Source: RYN-230 sp036509255 (lineage in GTDB: Bacteria > Actinomycetota > Actinomycetes > Streptosporangiales > Streptosporangiaceae). Taken from it: DNA of 27,618 bases. The translations under genes were made by a program, and so were the position numbers. Location of the stretch: assembly GCA_036509255.1 (NCBI GenBank), contig DATCFY010000050.1, positions 1 to 27,618 on the forward strand, in the 5' to 3' direction. Below, one piece after another: positions 1-7,728 of the stretch. How positions within the stretch are numbered: position 1 is the stretch's first letter; each line of letters begins with the position of its first letter. Below the pieces are notes generated by a model. The model searched no databases. It was not told the DNA's origin and saw nothing but the letters and a program-made list of their open reading frames with translations.

Positions 1-463
1 CGTCCCTGACCCCGACCACGGCCAGCCGGCCGATGGACAGCGCCGCCAGGAACACGATGACCACGCCCAGCCCGGTGAAGTAGGTGAGCTCCACCAGCGC
101 CCGGTGCAGGGTGCCGCCGATGGGGGTGCCCAGGGCCACCGTGCCGTGCGCGTTCCACGCCGGGCTGAGCACCCGACCCACCGCGAACCAGGCCCCGGCC
201 AGCGCAGCCAGCCAGGCGCCGAACATCGCCACCGGCCGGACCCGGCTGGCCAGCAGGATAAGACCGCCGAGCACGGTCGCGATCCCGGGCAGGATCTCCA
301 GCCACAGCCGGCCCGAGGTGTACGTCCAGGCGGTGCCCGGCGTGTAAGCGAAGTGGAAATACGGCCCGACGAACGCGACCAGCCCACCCCACAGGCCGAG
401 CAAAACAAGAAGGGCGCCACTCAAAGCGCCCCGGCTCCGGGGAACACGCAGCATCCCGGCCAT
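1..463 (-). CDS. Small integral membrane protein, C-terminus cut by window edge
   Basis: Read from ATG at 463 leftward, the frame stays open to the window edge, giving 154 visible residues. A good Shine-Dalgarno sequence (AAGGGAG) lies 8 bases before the ATG, which favours this start over the ATG three codons further in. The protein is hydrophobic, with about four likely membrane helices near residues 14-33, 54-73, 77-97 and 125-145. A loop near residues 34-55 is rich in aromatic residues. There are no catalytic motifs and no clear signal-peptide cleavage site. It resembles uncharacterised four-helix membrane proteins common in actinomycetes. It diverges from selB across a 193-base gap, so nothing ties it to selenium metabolism. 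Function unknown. The call as a real gene rests on base composition, the start signal and the membrane pattern. Confidence 0.75.
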   Translation of the reverse strand, partial: MAGMLRVPRSRGALSGALLVLLGLWGGLVAFVGPYFHFAYTPGTAWTYTSGRLWLEILPGIATVLGGLILLASRVRPVAMFGAWLAALAGAWFAVGRVLSPAWNAHGTVALGTPIGGTLHRALVELTYFTGLGVVIVFLAALSIGRLAVVGVRD

Positions 464-656
464 TTTGATCACTCCCTTAACCAGTCCAGCAGGGGTTTTT
501 ATCCCGTGCGGCGCAACTACCCAGGCCGCCGGCCTTTATGCGATACACCAGCCGGGGTGCGTAATCGGACCAGGTAAGGTCGCCCCCGTGGAATCAGGTC
601 CGGTGCAGGCAGGCCCGGCGCCGGCCTGCGGCGCGGCCTCCGGGGAGCGGGGCTAG

Positions 657-2501
657 ATGCAGGTCATCGCGACCGCCGGGCATGTCGATCACGGGAAATC
701 CACCCTGGTCCGGACGCTGACCGGGATGGAGCCGGACCGCTGGGCCGAGGAGCGGCGCCGTGGCCTGACCATCGACCTCGGCTTCGCCTGGATGACCTTG
801 CCCAGCGGGCAGCAGGTCGCCTTCGTCGACGTGCCCGGGCACGAGCGGTTCGTGCCCAACATGCTGGCCGGGGTGGGCGCCGTCCCTGCGGTCCTGTTCA
901 CCGTGGCGGCGGACGAGGGCTGGATGCCGCAGTCGCAGGAGCACCTGGCTGCGGTGCACGCCCTCGGTATCACCCACGGCCTGCTTGCGGTAACCCGCTG
1001 CGACCTGGCGGACCCGGTGGACGCCCGCCGCCAGGCGCTGGCCAAGCTCGCCGCGAGCAGCCTGGGTGAAGTCGAGGCGGTCGGGGTCAGCGCCCGCACC
1101 GGCCTCGGCCTGCCTGCCCTTCGCGACGCCCTGGACCGGCTGGCCGCCCGCCTGCCCCGCCCGGACCCGTCCGCTCCGGTCCGGCTGTGGGTGGACCGCG
1201 CGTTCCGGATCAGGGGAAGCGGCACCGTCGTGACCGGGACCCTGCCGGCCGGGACCATCCGCGCCAAGCAGGAACTGCTGCTCACGCCCGCCATGGAGAC
1301 GGTACGGGTACGGGGCATCGAGACGCTGAAGCAGCCGGCCAGTGAGGTGAGCGGGGTGGCCCGGGTGGCGCTGAACCTGCGCGGCGCGGAGCGGGAGACC
1401 CCCGAGCGAGGCATGGCGCTCGTTGAGCCGGGCCGGTGGACGCTGGCCGCCACGCTGGACGTGCGCCTCGCGGCGACCGGGGACCGGCCGCCGCGGCAGC
1501 TCACCGTGCACGCGGGCTCGGCGCGGACCACCGCGCGGTTGCGCTTGCTGGGCGGGCTGATCGCCCGGCTCACCCTCGACGTGCCGCTGCCGCTGCACGT
1601 CGGCGACCGGCTGCTGCTCCGTGACCCGGGGTCGGCCGCGGCGGCCTTCGCTGGGCTGGGCGCCGGCGCTGACTCGGGCCTGGCCGGTCAGGCCCGGGCG
1701 GCCTGGCCGCCGCTGGTCGGCGCCACGGTGCTGGACGTGGTCCCGCCCGCGTTCCGCCGCCGGGGGGCGGCTGCCGCGGCCGGCCGGGAACTCGCCGGCT
1801 GGCCGGCCGTGCCCGCCGCGGCCGACCTGCTCCGGCGGCACGGGCTGCTGCGCGCCGCTGACCTGCGGGCCATGGGGGTGACCGAGCTGCCTGCGCCGGT
1901 CGGGGGCGACTGGCTGGCCGACCCGGAGCACTGGGCCGGACTGGGCCGCCAGCTCCTGGACAGCGTTGCGGAGTACGCGGCGCGGGAGCCGCTCGCCCCG
2001 GGCCTGCCGCTGGAGGCGGCCCGGGCCGCGCTGGGGCTGCCCGCCCGGCAGCTGGTCGAGCGGCTAGCGGTGCCACCGCTGGCGGTGCGGGCCGGGTGCC
2101 TGGTGCTGGAGCGGGACGGGGCCAGCGGCGGCGGTCCGGCCCTGCCGGAGCAGGTGCTCACGGCGGTCCGGCTGCTGCGCGGTGACCTGGCCGGGCAGCC
2201 GTTCGCTGCCCCGGAGGCGGCCCGGCTGCGTGAGCTGGGGCTGGACAGCCGGGCGCTGGCCGCGGCGGCCCGGGCCGGGCTGCTGCTGCGGGTGGCCGAT
2301 CAGGTCGTCCTGGCGCCGGGAGCGGACCGGGAGGCGGCGCGGATCCTGGCCGGACTGCCCGGGCCGTTCACCGCCGCTGAGGCCCGCCAGCTCCTGCGCA
2401 CCACCCGTCGGGTGGCGATCCCGCTGCTGGAGTACCTGGACCGCCGCGGGCTGACCCGCCGGCTGCCGGACGACCGGCGCACCGTGACCGGCGCCCTATA
2501 A
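657..2501 (+). CDS. selB: Selenocysteine-specific elongation factor SelB
   Basis: SelB is the GTPase that brings selenocysteinyl-tRNA to the ribosome at UGA codons marked by a SECIS hairpin. The 614 residues match the usual length. The G1 loop is GHVDHGKST (residues 8-16), the switch II motif is DVPGHE (58-63), and TRCD (113-116) stands where the NKxD base-recognition motif normally lies. EF-Tu-like beta barrels follow to about residue 360. The Leu/Ala/Arg-rich C-terminal third has the character of the tandem winged helices that bind SECIS. The ATG follows an in-frame TAG directly (654-656) and has GGGGAG nine bases upstream, so the start is well fixed. No selA, selD or Sec-tRNA gene is in the window, so the rest of the pathway must lie elsewhere. 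It converges on the flavoprotein gene at 2545-3696. Confidence 0.95.
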   Translation: MQVIATAGHVDHGKSTLVRTLTGMEPDRWAEERRRGLTIDLGFAWMTLPSGQQVAFVDVPGHERFVPNMLAGVGAVPAVLFTVAADEGWMPQSQEHLAAVHALGITHGLLAVTRCDLADPVDARRQALAKLAASSLGEVEAVGVSARTGLGLPALRDALDRLAARLPRPDPSAPVRLWVDRAFRIRGSGTVVTGTLPAGTIRAKQELLLTPAMETVRVRGIETLKQPASEVSGVARVALNLRGAERETPERGMALVEPGRWTLAATLDVRLAATGDRPPRQLTVHAGSARTTARLRLLGGLIARLTLDVPLPLHVGDRLLLRDPGSAAAAFAGLGAGADSGLAGQARAAWPPLVGATVLDVVPPAFRRRGAAAAAGRELAGWPAVPAAADLLRRHGLLRAADLRAMGVTELPAPVGGDWLADPEHWAGLGRQLLDSVAEYAAREPLAPGLPLEAARAALGLPARQLVERLAVPPLAVRAGCLVLERDGASGGGPALPEQVLTAVRLLRGDLAGQPFAAPEAARLRELGLDSRALAAAARAGLLLRVADQVVLAPGADREAARILAGLPGPFTAAEARQLLRTTRRVAIPLLEYLDRRGLTRRLPDDRRTVTGAL

Positions 2502-2544
2502 CTGAGCACCGTGATCCGGCAGACGGGGACGGATTCTGGTGCGG

Positions 2545-3696
2545 TCAGTGGCCGGTGAGACCCCGGCCGGCGAACCGCTCGCTGCTCCAGGCGGCGGCCT
2601 CGGCAGGCGGCTGATCGGAGCTGATCCAGCGGACCAGCGCCTGGGCCGTCACCGGCGCGAGCAGGATTCCCGTGCGGTAGTGCCCGGAAGTCAGCCAGGC
2701 GTTGCCGAGACCGTGGATCCGGTCAATGACCGGGAGCCCGTCTGGATGCCGGGGCCGGAAGCAGCACCAGGTGTAATCGGCGCGCAGCCCCTTGAGCTGG
2801 GGGAGCGTGGCGTACAGGCCGGCCAGGATGCTGTCGATGATCTCCTGCCGGACCACCGGGCTCTCGTCCCCCATGTCGAAGGTGCCGCCGACCAGGAGCC
2901 GCCCATCCTCCAGCTGGGTGGCGACGGGCGCCACGATGCCTGGCAGCCGGAACGGCGTTGGCTCGGTGACGAGCAGGTGGCCCTTGACCCGTTCCCAGGG
3001 CACGTCGATGTCCAGGCCGTCCAGCACCGGCGGCAGGCCGGTGGCGAAGACCACCGCGCCGGGCTGCACCTGGCCGGCGGTGGTTTCCACGCTCACGATC
3101 CGGTCACCACGGACCGTGACTCCCGTGGCGGCGACCCCGGTGGACACCGAGGGCAGCGTGGCGGACAGCCGGGCCAGCGAGCGCAGCGGGTTGACCCGGC
3201 CCTGGTGATGGATCAGGGCGCCCGCCATGGGCAGCGAGAGTCCGGGGATGAGCTTGGCCACGTAGTCAGGCTCCAGCCACTCCACCGCGGGCGACTGGTG
3301 CGGGGCCAGGGCACCCGGGTCGGGGGACAGGCCGATCCAGTCCACCTCCACCAGTCCCACTCCGCCCGGTGAGACTTCCTCCAGCTCGGCCCACTGGGCC
3401 AGGCTGGCCCGGGCCAGATCCACGAACGGCTCCGGATCGCTCCATTCGTGGATCTCCGGGGTCAGCAGCCCCGCGGCGCCGCCGGTGGCCCCGGCGCCCA
3501 GATGGCCGGCCTCGATGAGCAGGACCGACCCAAGACCGGCCTTATGGCAGGCGGCCGCCGTCGCTACCCCGGCGATTCCCCCGCCGACGATGAGCACATC
3601 AGGACGTGGCTGGGGGATGACACCCGCGCCGCGGACGAGCTCAGCCCGCTCCGTTGCGTTGAGCTGGTCAAGCCAGATAGCAGTCTCCACAAGCAC
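2545..3696 (-). CDS. FAD-dependent amine oxidase, ThiO/DAO family
   Basis: This is a DAO-superfamily flavoprotein of 383 residues. The Rossmann dinucleotide motif VLIVGGGIAG is at residues 34-43 and is followed by an acidic strand end (LLIEAGH). The C-terminal part has the family's second FAD contact, FRPRHPDGLPVI, and GHYRTGILLAP, close to the pattern of glycine oxidase ThiO. Such enzymes oxidise glycine or other small amines to the imine with release of H2O2. Without neighbouring thiamine genes (thiG, thiS, thiE) the substrate cannot be assigned. About 30 residues precede the Rossmann fold. The start is uncertain: GTG at 3696 and GTG at 3690 are both possible, and GGGAGG lies rather far upstream. 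The gene stands alone, converging with selB and followed upstream by a 163-base gap. Confidence 0.85.
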   Translation of the reverse strand: MLVETAIWLDQLNATERAELVRGAGVIPQPRPDVLIVGGGIAGVATAAACHKAGLGSVLLIEAGHLGAGATGGAAGLLTPEIHEWSDPEPFVDLARASLAQWAELEEVSPGGVGLVEVDWIGLSPDPGALAPHQSPAVEWLEPDYVAKLIPGLSLPMAGALIHHQGRVNPLRSLARLSATLPSVSTGVAATGVTVRGDRIVSVETTAGQVQPGAVVFATGLPPVLDGLDIDVPWERVKGHLLVTEPTPFRLPGIVAPVATQLEDGRLLVGGTFDMGDESPVVRQEIIDSILAGLYATLPQLKGLRADYTWCCFRPRHPDGLPVIDRIHGLGNAWLTSGHYRTGILLAPVTAQALVRWISSDQPPAEAAAWSSERFAGRGLTGH

Positions 3697-3800
3697 GACC
3701 CTATCGCTGCCTCCCCGGACGAGGGCTAACTCCTATTTTAGCCATCGGATAAACAGGTAATCACGTTCTGCCCGCTATTGATTCGCAGCGAGAGCCCCCG

Positions 3801-3848
3801 GTGGATTCGGGGCCGTCCCGGTGGATTCCCGCTCGGCCGGCGGATTCC
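3801..3848. repeat. Three imperfect copies of a ~20-base unit
   Basis: The core GGATTC with its flanks (GTGGATTC, GTGGATTC, GCGGATTC) recurs at 3803, 3823 and 3842, so the period is 20 then 19. The first two copies share CCCGGTGGATTC exactly and the third is more diverged. The array starts about 12 bases beyond the stop codon of the minus-strand response regulator and fills part of the gap before the flavoprotein gene. There is no hairpin with a T-run. It looks like a local tandem duplication that is decaying. Confidence 0.6.
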
Positions 3849-3859
3849 CCGGGCCGCGC

Positions 3860-4537
3860 TCAGGGGCGCCCGGGGGACGGCAGCACGCCGAGTTCCATGG
3901 CCCGGGTGACGGCGGCGGTCCGGCCGGACACGCCGAGCTTGGCGTACGCCCGGAGCAGATGGGTCTTGACCGTGGCCTCGCTGACGAACAGCTCGCGGCC
4001 GATCTGCGCGTTGGTCAGCCCGCGGGCCGCCAGGACCAGGACCTCGGTTTCCCGTGCGGAGAGCGTGTCGCGGGCGGCAGGACTCTCTGGCATTCCGGCG
4101 CGCAGCCTGCTCACCAGCCGCCCGGCCACCGAGGGAGCCAGCACGGTCTCGCCCCGGGCGGCCGCGAAGATCGCGCCTACCAGGGTGTCCCGCGGCGTGT
4201 CCTTGAGCAGGTACCCGGCGGCGCCGGCTTCGACGGCGGGCAGGATGTCGGTGTCGCTGTCGTAGGTGGTGAGCACCAGGACCCGCACCCCAGGCTGCTC
4301 GGCGGACAGCGCCCGGATCGCGGCCAGCCCGCCCGCGCCGGGCATGCGCAGGTCCATCAGCACCACGTCCGGCTGGTGCAGGCGGGCCAGCGTCACGGTC
4401 TCCTCGCCGGAGCCCGCCTCGGCGATAACCGCCAGGCCAGGCTCGCTGCTCAGCAGCGCTCGCAGGCCCGCGCGCACGACCGGATGATCATCGGCGATAA
4501 GGACCCGGACCGCGCCGCGCCCCGCCAACTCGCTCAC
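3860..4537 (-). CDS. NarL/LuxR-family response regulator
   Basis: This is a 225-residue two-component regulator. The receiver domain spans residues 10-125: acid pocket D16-D17, phospho-acceptor D62 (LMDLRMP), switch T90 and conserved K112. A LuxR-type helix-turn-helix follows at about 157-210, with the typical ARETEVLVLAARGLTNAQIG and VSEATVKTH signatures. The GTG start overlaps the kinase stop by four bases (GTGA), so translation is very probably coupled to the kinase. It is the last gene of the chain ATPase-permease-kinase-regulator. In such loci the regulator usually controls the ABC genes beside it. That role is inferred from position; the ligand sensed and the DNA target cannot be seen. 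Confidence 0.95.
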   Translation of the reverse strand: MSELAGRGAVRVLIADDHPVVRAGLRALLSSEPGLAVIAEAGSGEETVTLARLHQPDVVLMDLRMPGAGGLAAIRALSAEQPGVRVLVLTTYDSDTDILPAVEAGAAGYLLKDTPRDTLVGAIFAAARGETVLAPSVAGRLVSRLRAGMPESPAARDTLSARETEVLVLAARGLTNAQIGRELFVSEATVKTHLLRAYAKLGVSGRTAAVTRAMELGVLPSPGRP

Positions 4538-5793
4538 GGCATTTCCCGGCCAGCCGGTCCGGCTGGGGCGGCCGGTCCGGCTGGGGCAGCCGGGACGGTG
4601 GAGGGGGCGGGGACCAGGACGCTCACCGTGGTCCCGCCGCCAGGGGAGCTGCGCACGTCGAGGCAGCCGCCGGCCTCATCGACCCGGGCCCGCATGCCGG
4701 GCAGGCCGTAGCCGCCGGCGGGCTGCCCCGGATCGAAGCCCACACCGTCGTCAGTGACATCGAGGCCGACCTGTCCCTCGGCGTAGCGCAGCCGGACCAG
4801 CACCTGGCGGGCCTGGGCATGCTTGCGCACGTTGGCCAGCGCTTCCTGGCCGACCCGGAGCAGCATGACCTCGACGGGCCGGGGCAGCGGGCAGGCCGCG
4901 CCGGTTACCTCAAACTCGGCCGCCACGCCCCGCTCGGCGCCCACCGCGGCGGTCAGCCTGCGCAGGGCCGCGTCGAGCGAGCCCGGCTCCAGCCCTGCCG
5001 GGGCCAGCGCAGCCACCAGGGCGCGGGCCTCGGCCAGGTTCTCCCGGGCCGTCTCCATGGCCAGCGCGAGATGCCTGCGGGCCGCCGCGGGCTGCCGCTC
5101 CACGTCGGTGTCTACCGCCTGGAGCAGCATGATGATGCTGGTGAACCCCTGGGCCACGGTGTCGTGGATCTCCCCGGACAGCCGCTGCCGTTCGGCCAGC
5201 ACACCCGCTCGCCGGTGGGCGCTCGCCAGCTCCGTGCGGGTCCGGCTGAGCTGCTCGATCAGGCTGGCCCGCTCGTAGCTCTGGGCGATGATCCGGAAGA
5301 TCCACAGACCGAACGCGACCGAGAACGCCACGGTCAGGGCGCCCGACGCAACGAGCGTGGACAGCTCGTCCGCGCCCGCCCCGCTGACCAGGGCCACCAC
5401 CACCGGCGTGAGGTTGAGGACGACAATGGCGCCGACCGCCCAGCGGAACGGGACGGCCAGGAAGCACTGCGGGCACAGGGCCAGCAGCACCCAGGTCTCG
5501 ATCGACCCCCGGCTGCACGCGATCGCGAACAGGATCCAGACGCCCGCGAGGTAGATCAGGCCCCGGGCCAGACTGCTCTCGCCGTAGAGCACGGTACGCC
5601 GGTGCAGCAGGTACCACGGGGCCATGGCCGCCAGCGCACCGCAGGCGATGACCAGGTCCGTGGCCGGCAGGTTCTGCTGCGCCTGGACCGCGATCTCCAG
5701 GGCGAGCACGCCAAGCAGGATGACCCCGTAGTACACGTCCCAGCCGCGGACACCGCCGTCCCAGGCGTGCCCGCCGGGTGGGGCCGCGCTCAC
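4534..5793 (-). CDS. Membrane sensor histidine kinase, HisKA_3 type
   Basis: A longer frame runs to 5955, but the true start is almost certainly GTG at 5793, which overlaps the permease stop as GTGA and gives 419 residues. The N-terminal half has about five to six membrane helices (roughly 21-38, 45-60, 77-93, 103-134, 146-170) with almost no external domain, as in DesK/LiaS-like kinases. A short linker helix (172-200) leads to the HisKA_3 dimerisation domain with phospho-acceptor H210 (GEIHDTVAQG). The HATPase_c domain shows the N box at N321 (NVRKHA), the G1 box DDGVGFD (348-354) and the G2 box GYGLPGM (361-367). The tail is an Ala/Pro/Gly repeat (401-415) encoded by an 18-base direct duplication. 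It should phosphorylate the regulator encoded next to it. Confidence 0.93.
   Translation of the reverse strand: MSAAPPGGHAWDGGVRGWDVYYGVILLGVLALEIAVQAQQNLPATDLVIACGALAAMAPWYLLHRRTVLYGESSLARGLIYLAGVWILFAIACSRGSIETWVLLALCPQCFLAVPFRWAVGAIVVLNLTPVVVALVSGAGADELSTLVASGALTVAFSVAFGLWIFRIIAQSYERASLIEQLSRTRTELASAHRRAGVLAERQRLSGEIHDTVAQGFTSIIMLLQAVDTDVERQPAAARRHLALAMETARENLAEARALVAALAPAGLEPGSLDAALRRLTAAVGAERGVAAEFEVTGAACPLPRPVEVMLLRVGQEALANVRKHAQARQVLVRLRYAEGQVGLDVTDDGVGFDPGQPAGGYGLPGMRARVDEAGGCLDVRSSPGGGTTVSVLVPAPSTVPAAPAGPAAPAGPAGREMP
4553..4587. repeat. 18-base tandem duplication in the kinase 3' end
   Basis: The 17 bases GCCGGTCCGGCTGGGGC occur at 4553-4569 and again, identically, at 4571-4587, a period of 18. 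On the minus strand they encode a repeated six-residue Pro-Ala-Ala-Pro-Ala-Gly unit in the disordered C-terminal tail of the sensor kinase. Because the period is a multiple of three, the frame is kept. Confidence 0.8.
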
Positions 5794-6680
5794 TCGCGGT
5801 CCAGCCAGCGAAATGTCGTCATGCACAGGACCAAGCCTGCGGCCAACCAGGCCCCGAGCACCAGCGCGATTTCGCCGAGTTCCCAGCTGCGGGCCGGCTC
5901 CGCGACGGCCGCGGCGGCGGGGAGGAAGACCGACCGCAGCCCCTGGCATAGCCATTTCAGCGGAAACAGCGCGGCCACGTGCTGCAGGACCGGCGGCAGG
6001 TCACGGAACACGAAGTACACGCCGGAGATGAAGGACAGCACCAGGTAGGGCAGGTTGAACATGGCCGACGAGCCGCGGGGACTGCGGGGCAGGCTGCTCA
6101 GGGCCAGGCCGAGCACGGCACAGGCCGCCGTGCCCAGGATGAATACCCAGGCGAGGGTGAGCCAGCGGCTGGCGGTGCCGGGCAGCCGCAGCCCGAACGC
6201 GGCTGCCCCCACTGCGAGCAGCAGCCCGGCCTCGGCGGCTGCGACGGCCAGGGCGCCGATCGCCTTGCCCGCGAAATAGGCGGCGGGCGGCATGGGCGTG
6301 CCGGCCAGCCGGGTCAGCGTCCCGTCCGCCCGGTCCGCGGCCACGCTGGCGCCCACGTTCACGAACGTGGCGGACATGATGCCGCTGGCGATGATCCCGG
6401 CCGCGAAGTACTGGCGGAAGGCCACCCCGGTGGACCCGATCGTGCCGTGGAACACCTCGCCGAACACGACCAGCAGGATGACCGGGAGGGAGAACGTGAA
6501 GATGAGTGATTCACGGTCGCGGAAGAACGAGGTGATCTCCAGCCTGCCGCGGGACACGCTCGTGCGCAGCAGCGACGGCAGCGCTGGCGTAAGCCCTGCG
6601 GGTGAGGGCCGGACTGGTGCGGGCAGTGCTGGTGCGGGCAGCGCGGGCGGGCTTGAGGGGGTGCTGGACGCGGCGGTCAT
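5790..6680 (-). CDS. ABC-2 type exporter permease
   Basis: This 296-residue membrane subunit probably pairs with the ATPase encoded just upstream. Residues 1-35 are a Pro/Ala-rich cytoplasmic leader. An amphipathic stretch with FFRDRESL (52-59) precedes the first helix, a hallmark of ABC-2 permeases. About six helices follow, near 60-78, 92-115, 140-164, 173-197, 207-226 and 268-288. The gene starts with ATG inside the ATPase stop (ATGA overlap) and ends inside the kinase start (GTGA overlap), so the whole chain is translated as a unit. The substrate cannot be read from sequence. Exporters linked to a DesK/LiaS-type system often handle antibiotics, peptides or lipids, but that is inference. 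Confidence 0.92.
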   Translation of the reverse strand: MTAASSTPSSPPALPAPALPAPVRPSPAGLTPALPSLLRTSVSRGRLEITSFFRDRESLIFTFSLPVILLVVFGEVFHGTIGSTGVAFRQYFAAGIIASGIMSATFVNVGASVAADRADGTLTRLAGTPMPPAAYFAGKAIGALAVAAAEAGLLLAVGAAAFGLRLPGTASRWLTLAWVFILGTAACAVLGLALSSLPRSPRGSSAMFNLPYLVLSFISGVYFVFRDLPPVLQHVAALFPLKWLCQGLRSVFLPAAAAVAEPARSWELGEIALVLGAWLAAGLVLCMTTFRWLDRE

Positions 6681-7582
6681 GGGGTGTCCTCGGGGGTGCC
6701 AGGGCGGTGCGGCGTCACGCCGATCAGCCGCAGGTAGGTGTCTTCGAGGGAGGGCCGGGTGACGGTAAGGCCGGGGATCTCCCCGTCCGGCGCGGCGGCC
6801 CGGGCGGCCAGGGCCGCCACCAGCCGGGCCGGTGCCGGCGTCCGCTCGCTGCGCGGGACGCCGCCCTCCTGCCAGCTCACGATGGCGGTCCCGGTGTCGC
6901 GCCCGGCCAGGGTCGCCGGAGGGCCGGCCGCGACGATCCGCCCGGCCGCCATGACCGCCACCCGGCTGGCCAAGGCCTCTGCCTCGTCCAGGTAGTGCGT
7001 GCTGAGCAGGACCGTGGTACCGGCGGCGGCCAGCTGCCGGATCAGGCCCCAGAACTGCCGCCGCACCGCCGGGTCCAGCCCGGTGGTCGGCTCGTCCAGC
7101 ACCAGGAGCTCAGGACGGCCGAGGAGACCGAGCGCCAGGTCCACCCGGCGGCGCTGCCCGCCCGACAGCCGGCGGAGCCGGGTGCTGGCCTGACCGGTCA
7201 GGCCCACCGCGTCGATCAGCTCGGCGGAGTCATGCGGGTCCGGGTAATACCCGGCCAGGTGCCGGACCACCTCGCCCACGGTCAGCTCCCCGAAGTCGCT
7301 GGCCTGCTGGGGCACGATGCCGAGCCGGGCCCGCCAGGCCCGGTCCGCGGCCGCCGGGTCGGTCCCCAGCACGGTCACCTCGCCCGCGTCCCGGCGGCGG
7401 AATCCGGTCAGGATCTGGACCGTGGTCGTCTTGCCCGCCCCGTTGGGCCCGAGCAGGGCGACGATCTCTCCGGTCCCGATGTCCAGGTCCAGGCCGTTTA
7501 GCGCGGCCACCTCGCGGTAGCGGGCAGGCCGGTAGATCTTTCGGAGCCCGCGGACTCGTACCGCTGTCCTGGTTGCTGTCAT
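6677..7582 (-). CDS. ABC exporter ATPase subunit
   Basis: This 301-residue ATPase has the Walker A motif GPNGAGKTT (45-53), a Q-loop in IVPQQ, the signature LSGGQRRR, Walker B with D-loop LVLDEPTTGLDP, and the H-loop STHYLDEAE. The C-terminal 70 residues form the short regulatory extension usual in drug and antibiotic exporter ATPases. The first gene of the chain, it starts with ATG at 7582 in a 146-base divergent gap facing moaA. The upstream bases (AGGAT six bases before the ATG) are a weak ribosome site. Together with the permease it should form a homodimeric-ATPase, homodimeric-permease exporter. Confidence 0.94.
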   Translation of the reverse strand: MTATRTAVRVRGLRKIYRPARYREVAALNGLDLDIGTGEIVALLGPNGAGKTTTVQILTGFRRRDAGEVTVLGTDPAAADRAWRARLGIVPQQASDFGELTVGEVVRHLAGYYPDPHDSAELIDAVGLTGQASTRLRRLSGGQRRRVDLALGLLGRPELLVLDEPTTGLDPAVRRQFWGLIRQLAAAGTTVLLSTHYLDEAEALASRVAVMAAGRIVAAGPPATLAGRDTGTAIVSWQEGGVPRSERTPAPARLVAALAARAAAPDGEIPGLTVTRPSLEDTYLRLIGVTPHRPGTPEDTP

Positions 7583-7672
7583 GATCCGAGGATGGGCCCG
7601 GTGCAGCGGGCCGCGCGTCGCCCAGCCAGCCAGCTGTGAGTCAGCCGATCGGTGGACACGCGGGACGCAACG

Positions 7673-7728
7673 TAGGCTTAGTGACTATGCGGGCCTGTAG
7701 CCCCGCAGATGAAAGGTGGTGAGGTCCC
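7673..7728 (+). promoter_or_regulatory. moaA leader: possible -10, hairpin, strong Shine-Dalgarno
   Basis: A TAGGCT hexamer (7673-7678) is a good actinomycete -10 candidate, although no clear -35 stands at the right distance. A 6-bp hairpin, TGCGGG/CCCGCA, occupies about 7688-7707. It is followed by GAAAGGTGGTGA (7711-7722), which matches the anti-Shine-Dalgarno consensus at 11 of 12 positions. A mini-frame, ATG 7687 to TGA 7720, encodes 11 residues, and its stop lies inside the Shine-Dalgarno sequence. That layout could couple leader translation to moaA, but this is inference. Confidence 0.45.

Noticed and set aside
464..656. Selenocysteine tRNA gene or a selB leader peptide upstream of selB
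   Set aside because: No long-arm tRNA cloverleaf or T-loop sequence is present, and the 63-codon frame ending at 656 shows no protein-like composition.
594..1931. 445-codon open frame on the minus strand
   Set aside because: It is antisense to selB, starts and ends without signals, and has the Arg/Gly/Pro-rich composition of a GC-rich shadow frame.
7687..7722. moaA read through TGA 7720 as a selenocysteine protein starting at ATG 7687, suggested by selB in the same window
   Set aside because: No convincing SECIS hairpin follows the TGA, MoaA proteins are not known as selenoproteins, and the TGA lies inside a near-perfect Shine-Dalgarno sequence, which is the simpler explanation.
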